DNA of 5,660 nucleotides, taken from contig JAFUKV010000275.1 of NCBI GenBank assembly GCA_017467745.1, positions 1 through 5,660 of the forward strand. The letters run 5' to 3'. Source of the DNA: Bacteroidaceae bacterium (GTDB lineage: Bacteria; Bacteroidota; Bacteroidia; Bacteroidales; CHK158-818). The position numbers and the translations under genes are program-made. The notes under the pieces are model-generated. The model saw only the letters and a list, made by a program, of their open reading frames with translations, was not told the origin of the DNA and did no database searches. Below are positions 1 to 5,660 of this stretch, in pieces; positions within the stretch are counted from its first letter, which is position 1; each line of letters starts with the position of its first letter.

Positions 1-1675
1 CATTGTCTGCGCCGTATTTATTCAATTCCGCTTCTACATTATCTTTTGTCAATTCAGAAAGCGGAAGACTTAACTTGTCGCTTAAATATCCCCAAACGGC
101 TTTTAGCGTTTCGGCGTAAAACTGCTCTTTTTTATGTTCTTTCAGATAATTACCCGCCAGTTTTAGACGTTTCTTTGCTACTTTATTGGCTTTTTTAGTT
201 TTCATTAAAGTAATATCTGAATTGGCTTTTGCTTGTTTCCGGTAAATGATTACAAAAATAATAAACAACAATGCAGGAATAATATATCCGAGTATATATC
301 CCCAAGAACCGAGAACGAAGGTTATCTCTTTTTGCAATTTCGTCTCCCCTACTTTGATAAACCGGATATCTTGTCCTAATAATTTTACATTTTCTTTATT
401 CGTAAAATTATTCATTACAGCAGAAGCACTGTTTCCTTCTCCTTTTTCAACTTGCAGTTCAAATGGTTGGGTTGTCAGTGTTTTATAACTGTTAGACGAG
501 GTATCAAAATAAGAAAACTCAATACCGGGTATTGTAAAATTGCCGGCAAAACGGGGAATGGCAGTGTATTCAATTGTCTTATACCCTTGTAGTCCGGATG
601 TTGTATTTTTGGTCTCTACATTTACAACAGGATCATACGTTTCAAAATCTTCCGGGAAATTTATTTCCGGGTTTTTGATATATTTCAAGTTTCCGGTTCC
701 TTTTATCTCAACTTTTATTGTTATAGCCTCATTCTCCTTAACTTTTTTACTATTTATAGATGAAGATATAGAGAAATTACCTATTGCATTCATGAATGAG
801 GCAGGACGCCCGGAGGGCAAAGACTCTACCGTAACGGATGTCGCGGGAATATTAACTACCCGTTTCACATTATCGTACATATCCATATTAAAAATATCAT
901 GGATATTTATTTGACGCGGAACCTGCGTCAGAACTTCCAACTTGCCGGATGCTATATCTATCTTTCCTGTTTTTTGGGGAAATAACAGATATTGGGCTAA
1001 AACAACAGAACCGTATATTTTCCCATTTACTTCTTCTGCTTTTAACTGTCTGCTTTCTTCTCCTAAATCTATTTCAGATACGGCAAATCCGTCAAAATTC
1101 GGAAAGTCGGCGTTTAATACTTGACTAAGATTAACCGATTGCCCTGCATATAATTTGATAGTAGCAAGAACAGCCTCTTGCTCATATACTTTTCGTTTCG
1201 ATAATATAACTTGTGCAAACAGGTCGTTTGTTTTTGAATTCGATTTATTTGAATTTCCAAAAGCGGATGCTTCGGCTGCATCTGCATCGGACAGCACTTT
1301 TATTGTCAGTTGTTTTGTTGAATATTGTTTGTTTCCTACTTGAAAAGTTGCAGGTTCTATTGTATATGTTCCCTCCTTAGTAGCCAACAAATAATATGTT
1401 TTAGAGTAACTGATTATTTGTGTTCTATTTCCATTAGAATCGAAACTAATAGATTGCCCACGCGCATCCGCAGGACCGTTTAATACTTCAAATCCTGTGA
1501 ATGAAGGACCTCTGAAATTAGTAGCTTTCAACGTATTAATTTCAAACTTAACTTGAAACTGCTGTCCTTCTTTTACCACTTCGGGCGCAATGGCATTAAA
1601 TTCAATATCATCCTCCGCATAGATACATACGGTATATGTAAATAATGAAATTAATATGAATAATAATCTCTTCAT
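1..1675 (-). CDS. batD: BatD-family membrane protein (oxygen-tolerance family), C-terminus cut by window edge
   Basis: Seen: an open frame of 558 codons runs from ATG at 1675 off the left edge without a stop. It begins with a Sec-type signal peptide (MKRLLFILISLF..., likely cleavage after YA at residue 20). Residues 21-451 form a large, probably periplasmic, beta-rich region. One membrane segment lies at about 452-478, followed by a Lys-rich cytosolic stretch (about 480-520) and a helical segment with FYAETLKAVWGYLSDKL and the end ...ELTKDNVEAELNKYG. Known: this layout and the WGYLSDKL / ELT..N.E.EL.KYG tail are typical of BatD, usually about 600 aa, so only a few dozen residues should be missing. 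It starts 52 bp after batC and is probably co-transcribed. The leader is A-rich (GTAAAAGTTATAAAG) without a strong Shine-Dalgarno site. Inferred role: a membrane-spanning scaffold linking periplasmic BatA/B/C to cytosolic partners. The biochemical activity is unknown. I am confident of the family and less so of the function. Confidence 0.93.
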   Translation of the reverse strand, partial: MKRLLFILISLFTYTVCIYAEDDIEFNAIAPEVVKEGQQFQVKFEINTLKATNFRGPSFTGFEVLNGPADARGQSISFDSNGNRTQIISYSKTYYLLATKEGTYTIEPATFQVGNKQYSTKQLTIKVLSDADAAEASAFGNSNKSNSKTNDLFAQVILSKRKVYEQEAVLATIKLYAGQSVNLSQVLNADFPNFDGFAVSEIDLGEESRQLKAEEVNGKIYGSVVLAQYLLFPQKTGKIDIASGKLEVLTQVPRQINIHDIFNMDMYDNVKRVVNIPATSVTVESLPSGRPASFMNAIGNFSISSSINSKKVKENEAITIKVEIKGTGNLKYIKNPEINFPEDFETYDPVVNVETKNTTSGLQGYKTIEYTAIPRFAGNFTIPGIEFSYFDTSSNSYKTLTTQPFELQVEKGEGNSASAVMNNFTNKENVKLLGQDIRFIKVGETKLQKEITFVLGSWGYILGYIIPALLFIIFVIIYRKQAKANSDITLMKTKKANKVAKKRLKLAGNYLKEHKKEQFYAETLKAVWGYLSDKLSLPLSELTKDNVEAELNKYGADN

Positions 1676-1727
1676 ATATCTTGCTTTATAACTTTTACTT
1701 CGTATAATGTTTGAAACAGAAATACAA

Positions 1728-2435
1728 TTACCAGTCTTTTTCGGTGATTTTCTGTTTTACTTGTTTCATTTGCTCTTTATTAATTCTGTCTTGGGTAGCT
1801 TTTTCGTCCTGTTGCAACGCCTCTAAGATTTGTTCTGCATTCTCCTTAGACATTTGTTGGTCTTGTTGTTGCTGATTCTGTTCGTCTTGGTTTTGTTGGT
1901 TTTGATCTTGTTGCTGTGGTTGATTTTGTTGATCCTTATTTTGGTCGTCTTTATTCTCTTCTTGCTGTTGATTGTCTTTTTCTTGATCTTGATTTTGCTG
2001 ATTTTGTTGCTCTTGCAGCAATTTCTGAGCCAATACTAAATTATATCGCGTTTCATCATCATTCGGATTTAATCTTAAAGCCTGCTTGTATGCCTCGATA
2101 CTTTTTGCATAATCTTTCGCCTGAGAAGATATATTTCCTAAATTATGCCACGCAGCAGCCGCTTTTGTTGGATCTTTTTGCATTTGCGCCGACATTTTAT
2201 ATTGTTCGCCCGCTTCATTATATTTTTCTTGTTTGAATAAAGCGTTGCCCAAATTAAAAATACCTTGTTCGGATGTAGGGTTTACCTCTAAACTTCTACG
2301 ATAGCTAATTTCTGCTTCTGTATATTTTTCGTCGTTATATTGTTTATTTCCTTCACGTAAATTTTTTCTTTCGGCTTTTTGGGCGGAAAGAACGAAAGGG
2401 GAAAGAAATACAAATGACAATATTATGCGTCTCAT
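1728..2435 (-). CDS. batC: BatC-type periplasmic TPR protein with Gln/Asn-rich linker
   Basis: Seen: 235 aa. A signal peptide (MRRIILSFVFLSPFVLSA, cleavage probably near residue 18-19, with an SAQ end typical of Bacteroidetes) is followed by three TPR units. These lie at about residues 22-55 (EGNKQYNDEKYTEAEISYRR), 56-90 (FNLGNALFKQEKYNEAGEQY) and 94-128 (WHNLGNISSQAKDYAKSIEAY), with the NLGN, Y.EA and ALRLNPN hallmarks. Residues 142-194 are low complexity, about half Gln, with Asn, Asp, Glu and Lys. The C-terminal block 196-235 (KENAEQILEALQQDEKATQD... ending EKDW) resembles the conserved end of BatC proteins. Known: TPRs bind protein partners, and BatC sits between batB and batD in Bacteroidetes operons. 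Inferred role: an exported adaptor assembling the VWA proteins and BatD. It starts 17 bp after batB, which suggests translational coupling, and has an A-rich leader (AAAACTGAAAAT). The linker length may vary between relatives. Confidence 0.94.
   Translation of the reverse strand: MRRIILSFVFLSPFVLSAQKAERKNLREGNKQYNDEKYTEAEISYRRSLEVNPTSEQGIFNLGNALFKQEKYNEAGEQYKMSAQMQKDPTKAAAAWHNLGNISSQAKDYAKSIEAYKQALRLNPNDDETRYNLVLAQKLLQEQQNQQNQDQEKDNQQQEENKDDQNKDQQNQPQQQDQNQQNQDEQNQQQQDQQMSKENAEQILEALQQDEKATQDRINKEQMKQVKQKITEKDW
1853..2012 (-). repeat. Imperfect CAA/CAG-rich low-complexity tract inside batC
   Basis: On the coding strand this stretch is dominated by CAA, with scattered CAG, AAT/AAC and GAT/GAC codons. 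It encodes the Gln/Asn/Asp-rich linker at residues 142-194 of BatC. The repeat is degenerate rather than a perfect microsatellite, so selection on amino-acid composition is a likelier cause than recent slippage alone. The opposite strand reads as an artificial Leu-rich frame. Confidence 0.85.
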
Positions 2436-2452
2436 ATTTTCAGTTTTAAAAG

Positions 2453-3475
2453 TTAAGAGAAAAAATCGAATTTTTTCATCAAACTGTTTTTTCTATCTAA
2501 AATAAATATGTCAACCAATAATAAGATTAAAACAATCCATGCTAAACTTTGATATTGTTCATCATATTCGGAATATACATTCGATTCTAAATCCGTTTTT
2601 TTCATTTTACGCACTTCATTAAGTAAAGCCCGTAACGCATTATTGGTATTATCCGCTCTAACATAAATTCCTTTTCCGGCTTCCGCAATCTGTTGTCCCA
2701 TCGTTTCGTTCAGTTTAGAGATAACGACATTGCCTTGATTGTCTTTTCTGAAATCATTACTTTGCTCATTCATCGGAATAGGAACACCTTCGGGAGAACC
2801 TATGCCTACAACATCTACCTTAATGCCTTTTTCCGATGCTTGTTTAGCCATTTCAACTGCATCGCCTTCATGATTTTCTCCATCCGTTATAACAATTATC
2901 GCTTTGTCGCTTGACTTATTGGGAGAGAACGAACGGCTTGCCAATTGTATGGCTGATCCGATAGCCGTACCCTGCGATGAAATCATATTCGGATTAATAC
3001 CGGAAAGAAACATTTTTGCAGAAGAGTAGTCGGACGTAATAGGTAACTGTGTGTAAGCGTCTCCCGCAAAAACGATTAGTCCCACTTTGTCATTCGATAA
3101 ATCGTCTATCAATTTTGATAATATTTGTTTAGACTTTTCCAATCGATTGGGTGAAATGTCTTTCGCCAACATCGAATTAGAAATATCCAATGCAATCATT
3201 ATCTCTACCCCTTGTTTTTTAACTGATTCTAATTTAGACCCGAATTGAGGCCCCGCTATGACAAAAACAAGAACCAATAATGCAAATAATTGAAAATAAA
3301 ATTTTACATGGGGTTTATATCGAGAAACATCTGGCATAAGAGACTCCAATAATTTTATGTCTCCATACTTTTTTAAATTCTTTTTTCTACGAAAAATCCC
3401 ATATAAATACACCAAATAAATTATCGGTAATACCAATAACAGGTAAAAATATTCTGGATGTGCAAATCGAAACAT
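2453..3475 (-). CDS. batB: BatB-type VWA-domain inner-membrane protein
   Basis: Seen: 340 aa with membrane segments at about residues 10-26, 60-76 and 311-327. The loop between the first two is strongly basic (FRRKKNLKKYGD) and so cytosolic, as is the C-terminal tail (DRKNSLMKK). This places the VWA domain (about 88-290) in the periplasm. The MIDAS motif is complete: DISNS at 97-101, Thr170 in QGTAIG, and Asp198 in ITDGE. RLEKSKQ and VGLIVFAGDAYTQLPIT are typical of Bat VWA proteins. Known: such MIDAS sites bind a divalent metal and mediate protein-protein contacts. BatB is the second of two VWA paralogues in Bat operons, assigned here by its position after batA and by the family-like IPMNEQSNDFRKD...GNVV insert and Q...A...GIYVRA segment. 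Its start is 19 bp after batA and is preceded by a clear GGAG. The precise role in the cell is unknown; it is probably part of a complex with BatA and BatC. Confidence 0.95.
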   Translation of the reverse strand: MFRFAHPEYFYLLLVLPIIYLVYLYGIFRRKKNLKKYGDIKLLESLMPDVSRYKPHVKFYFQLFALLVLVFVIAGPQFGSKLESVKKQGVEIMIALDISNSMLAKDISPNRLEKSKQILSKLIDDLSNDKVGLIVFAGDAYTQLPITSDYSSAKMFLSGINPNMISSQGTAIGSAIQLASRSFSPNKSSDKAIIVITDGENHEGDAVEMAKQASEKGIKVDVVGIGSPEGVPIPMNEQSNDFRKDNQGNVVISKLNETMGQQIAEAGKGIYVRADNTNNALRALLNEVRKMKKTDLESNVYSEYDEQYQSLAWIVLILLLVDIFILDRKNSLMKKFDFFS

Positions 3476-3484
3476 AATAATAAT

Positions 3485-3488
3485 CTCC
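3485..3488 (-). promoter_or_regulatory. Shine-Dalgarno-like site (GGAG) for batB
   Basis: The minus strand reads GGAG, then a nine-base AT-only spacer (ATTATTATT), then the batB ATG. It lies within the 19-bp gap after the batA stop. The other gene starts in the window have A-rich leaders without such a motif, which is more usual in Bacteroidetes. The site supports the chosen batB start, but whether it is used for ribosome recruitment is inferred. Confidence 0.5.
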
Positions 3489-3494
3489 GTTTTA

Positions 3495-4481
3495 CTATGG
3501 TATATTTTTCAACACCGTATTTCTCAATAAAATTTCAAAACAAAGTAAAATAAAAGCGGCTATCGCCCAAACAAGATATTCTTCTTCTTTTTTACTGAAT
3601 TCTTTTACGCTCATCTTTGTTTTTTCAAGTTTATCAATTTCTTCAAAAACCTTTTCCAAAGCATTCTCATCCGTTGCCCTAAAATATTCACCTCCGGTAG
3701 TGGCTGCAATTTGTTTTAGTGTATTTTCATCTATATCAACTTCAACTTGCTGCGTAACAATGGTCCCGAAAGGTGTTCTTGCCGGATATGGGGCCATTCC
3801 GCGTGTGCCAACTCCGATAGTGTAAACTCTAATACCGTACGTAGCCGCTATTTCAGCAGCGGTAGCCGGCGACACCTGTCCCCTATTATTAGAACCGTCT
3901 GTCAGAAGAATAATTGTTTTCGATTTGGCTTGTCCGTCTTTTATGCGATTGATAGCCGTAGCCAACCCTACACCAATTGCTGTCCCGTCTTCTAAAACGC
4001 CGCATTGAACCTCTTTCAGTTGATTCAATAAAATAGCGTGATCGGTAGTCATGGGACAAAGAGTAAATCCTTCGGCTGCAAACTCAACTAAACCGATGTT
4101 GTCGTTTCGTCTGCCGTTGATAAATGCAGCGGCTACATCTTTTGCCGCTTCTAAACGATCAGGCTTAAAATCTTGCGCCCACATACTGGTAGAGACATCG
4201 AGCGCTAAAATAATGTCTATACCCTCTGTCGTGGAATTTTGCCAACTACTGCTCGATTGTGGACGCGCCAAAGCAATAATAACGCAAATCAGAGCCAACA
4301 GACGTAAAAAAAATCTGAAATGCCTTAGATAGCTTTTATACGTTACCGGCAATTTATTGAAGGCTTGCGTAGCTGAGACTTGTAACGAAGCTTGGGCTCC
4401 TTTTTGTTTCCAAATATACCAAGCTATCGCCGGTATTAACAGGAGCAGTAAATATAAATATAGCGGATTAGCAAATGTCAT
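3495..4481 (-). CDS. batA: BatA-type VWA-domain inner-membrane protein
   Basis: Seen: 328 aa from ATG at 4481 (MTFANPLYLYLLLLLIPAIAW), chosen because BatA proteins usually begin M-x-FANP-x-YL and because the A-rich AAAA tract then lies about 10 bases upstream. In-frame ATG at 4487 and TTG at 4490 are alternatives. Membrane segments lie at about residues 6-24, 57-73 and 303-319. The basic loop between the first two implies a periplasmic VWA domain (about 88-285). MIDAS is complete: DVSTS at 95-99, Thr167 in EDGTAIG, and Asp195 in LTDGS. The APYP...TPFG segment, VDIDENTLKQIA and TGGEYFRATD followed by EEIDKLEKTK are hallmarks of BatA. Known: a metal-dependent VWA protein of the Bat system, normally encoded next to MoxR/DUF58 genes. 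Inferred: a partner of BatB and of the 344-aa protein encoded just upstream. Two cysteines, 142 and 160, lie in the VWA domain near the MIDAS threonine. The product fits the usual length, and no frameshift is seen. Confidence 0.95.
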   Translation of the reverse strand: MTFANPLYLYLLLLLIPAIAWYIWKQKGAQASLQVSATQAFNKLPVTYKSYLRHFRFFLRLLALICVIIALARPQSSSSWQNSTTEGIDIILALDVSTSMWAQDFKPDRLEAAKDVAAAFINGRRNDNIGLVEFAAEGFTLCPMTTDHAILLNQLKEVQCGVLEDGTAIGVGLATAINRIKDGQAKSKTIILLTDGSNNRGQVSPATAAEIAATYGIRVYTIGVGTRGMAPYPARTPFGTIVTQQVEVDIDENTLKQIAATTGGEYFRATDENALEKVFEEIDKLEKTKMSVKEFSKKEEEYLVWAIAAFILLCFEILLRNTVLKNIP

Positions 4482-4502
4482 TGTCATCAAATTTTATAGA
4501 AC

Positions 4503-5537
4503 CTATTTTTTATTGGCAGGATGCTCATTTTCTGCTTTCTTAATAGATTCTCCGTTATTTTCTACATCTGAAACTTCTTGATTTTCGCTGCTATTATCCA
4601 ACTCCTCTTCTTTGGTTTGGGAGACAAAAAGCATTGCATTAACCATACTTACTTCATTGTCTTCGGGAAGCGGTTTCCATTTGGCGAATTTCACGAAATC
4701 GGCAGTTATCAAAATTTGCTTCAAATTATCGTAAACAGAGTTGTATTCATGTAATACCTTGATTTTATCCAAGATTTCAGAAGAGGTCATTTCTAAGGCA
4801 TTGATGTTAAAACGTTCGAATATATACTGCCGAAGAATATCCGTAACTTGTGTATAGTACTCCTTTTCGCGATTATTCTGCCAGAGTTTCTCTCCTTTTA
4901 TTTTCTCTAACGCCTGTAATGCTCTAACGTGAGCAGGCAAAAGAGGGACAACAGGCTGAGAACCCAACAAAGGTTTACGATTTTTATACCTATAATAAAT
5001 ATAAATTCCTGCTGCAATAATCAATAACGCCAATAATACCCATAATACAGGCATCAAATAATCTTTCCATACAAACGGCGCATTCATCACGGGCTTTATA
5101 TCAAAAAATTTAGCACCTGTCGTATCAATATCCAAAGTAACAACTTTCAAACTTAAAGAATTGGTCTTTAATGTATCTTCTCCTTGAATAAATTTAAACG
5201 GAGGGATATAATAGAACCCAGAATCAAAAGAAGTAACAAGTAACTGACTGTTAATTTGTAATTTGGATTCATTTAAAACAATAGTATCCGGCGTTGAAAT
5301 TTTCAATACTTCAATACCTTTGACAAGCGTATCTTTTAAAGCGGGAGGTATTACCGTTTGGTCTTTGTCTTGCACTACCTCTAATTTTATTTGAGTTTGA
5401 TGACCCACCAAAATCGCAGCAGAATCCATTGATGCTTTTACCTGCTGAGCATAGACTTCTCCTCCCCGACAAGTAACCACAATAGCCGTTAAACAAAACC
5501 ACCATGTAAGCCAAGTTTTACACGTTATTTTTTTCAT
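4503..5537 (-). CDS. DUF4381-like single-pass membrane protein of the Bat operon
   Basis: Seen: 344 aa. A signal peptide (MKKITCKTWLTWWFCLTAIV... to VYA, cleavage near residue 30) is followed by a periplasmic beta-type region (about 31-156, with an IPPFKFIQGEDTL motif), one membrane segment (about 160-182), and a cytosolic domain. The cytosolic part carries HVRALQALEKIKGEKLW, then YYTQVTDILRQYIFERF and EMTSSEILDKI (about 203-260), resembling DUF4381. The tail (about 308-344) is Glu/Asn/Lys-rich and probably disordered. Known: a protein of this type is routinely encoded between DUF58 and batA in Bacteroidetes, often annotated as hypothetical or BatD-like. The stop is 21 bp before the batA start, and the gene begins 47 bp after the DUF58 gene. 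The leader has only a weak GG next to the ATG. Inferred: it couples periplasmic VWA proteins to the cytosolic DUF58/MoxR partners. No enzymatic motif was recognised, so no gene symbol is given. Confidence 0.88.
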   Translation of the reverse strand: MKKITCKTWLTWWFCLTAIVVTCRGGEVYAQQVKASMDSAAILVGHQTQIKLEVVQDKDQTVIPPALKDTLVKGIEVLKISTPDTIVLNESKLQINSQLLVTSFDSGFYYIPPFKFIQGEDTLKTNSLSLKVVTLDIDTTGAKFFDIKPVMNAPFVWKDYLMPVLWVLLALLIIAAGIYIYYRYKNRKPLLGSQPVVPLLPAHVRALQALEKIKGEKLWQNNREKEYYTQVTDILRQYIFERFNINALEMTSSEILDKIKVLHEYNSVYDNLKQILITADFVKFAKWKPLPEDNEVSMVNAMLFVSQTKEEELDNSSENQEVSDVENNGESIKKAENEHPANKK

Positions 5538-5584
5538 CCGTAATATTATTCAAATTAAAATCGCTTCTATATACAGCAGATTTA

Positions 5585-5660
5585 TTAATTCCGTTTTTTA
5601 AATAATTTCATCAGAGCTTTTACATAATCTTCGTCAGTGGCTACCGAAACTGCATCTACA
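5585..5660 (-). CDS. DUF58-family protein, C-terminal 24 codons only
   Basis: Seen: an open frame enters from the right edge and stops with TAA at 5585-5587. It reads VDAVSVATDEDYVKALMKLF followed by KKRN. The D.vs+.TDEDYvkALmkLFkkR ending is what I know from Bacteroidetes DUF58 proteins, and the position just upstream of the 344-aa gene and batA is the expected DUF58 slot between moxR and the bat genes. DUF58 proteins contain a degenerate VWA-like fold and commonly accompany MoxR AAA+ ATPases. Only a short tail is visible, so the call rests on this motif plus gene order. Completeness of the rest cannot be judged here. Confidence 0.75.
   Translation of the reverse strand, partial: VDAVSVATDEDYVKALMKLFKKRN

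Noticed and set aside
246..1343. Several plus-strand open frames of 60-124 codons across the left third of the window
   Set aside because: They are antisense to a continuous 558-codon BatD frame with a signal peptide, a membrane segment and family motifs. Their translations show no domain.
1676..1727. Terminator or promoter in the 52-bp batC-batD gap, the longest gap in the window
   Set aside because: No stem with a T-run and no TAnnTTTG-like element was found on the minus strand. The gap is better explained as an untranslated leader within the operon.
1830..2039. Plus-strand Leu-rich open frame of 69 codons, resembling a small membrane protein
   Set aside because: It is the antisense of the CAA/CAG-rich batC linker. 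Leu/Val/Ile richness follows automatically from reading TTG/TTT repeats on the opposite strand.
3747..4581. Plus-strand open frames of 74-93 codons opposite batA and the end of the 344-aa gene
   Set aside because: They lie antisense to well-supported VWA coding sequence and show no recognisable motifs.
5311..5514. Minus-strand 67-codon frame overlapping the start of the 344-aa gene
   Set aside because: It is a shifted frame inside a gene whose main frame has a clear signal peptide and domain structure. The translation looks random.
5538..5584. Possible Bacteroidetes -7 element (TTAATTTG against TAnnTTTG) before the 344-aa gene
   Set aside because: It has one mismatch and no matching -33 TTTG at the proper spacing. 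In a 47-bp AT-rich gap such matches arise by chance.

Overview
The window is a slice of a Bacteroidetes-type Bat (Bacteroides aerotolerance) operon, read entirely on the minus strand. Three things point to Bacteroidota, probably Bacteroidales: the gene order, the AT-rich composition (GC in the thirties of percent by eye), and the mostly A-rich leaders without strong Shine-Dalgarno sites. The genus cannot be fixed from this sequence.

In transcription order (right to left) it holds: the last 24 codons of a DUF58-family protein (5585-5660); a 344-aa membrane protein with a signal peptide, a periplasmic domain, one membrane segment and a DUF4381-like cytosolic domain (4503-5537); batA (3495-4481) and batB (2453-3475), two paralogous von Willebrand factor A (VWA) proteins with complete metal-binding (MIDAS) motifs; batC (1728-2435), a secreted TPR protein with a long Gln/Asn-rich linker; and batD (1-1675), a large signal-peptide and single-TM protein cut by the left edge after 558 codons. 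Gaps between genes are 47, 21, 19, 17 and 52 bp. No convincing internal promoter or terminator was seen, so one polycistronic message is the simplest reading. In related genomes a MoxR-type AAA+ ATPase normally lies upstream of the DUF58 gene and batE downstream of batD. Both would be outside this window.

The likely picture is an inner-membrane complex. BatA and BatB display metal-dependent VWA domains in the periplasm, BatC offers periplasmic TPR docking surfaces, and BatD and the DUF4381-like protein each span the membrane with a periplasmic beta-rich region and a helical cytosolic tail that could reach the MoxR ATPase and the DUF58 protein. The operon was named for aerotolerance in Bacteroides fragilis, but its biochemical function is unsettled.

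No previously undescribed system was found. The system is known but poorly understood. The points most worth a second look are the shared architecture of the 344-aa protein and BatD, the low-complexity BatC linker with its conserved-looking C-terminus, and the paired cysteines near the BatA metal site. There is no gene-free stretch above 300 bases. No RNA genes, mobile elements or CRISPR arrays were seen.
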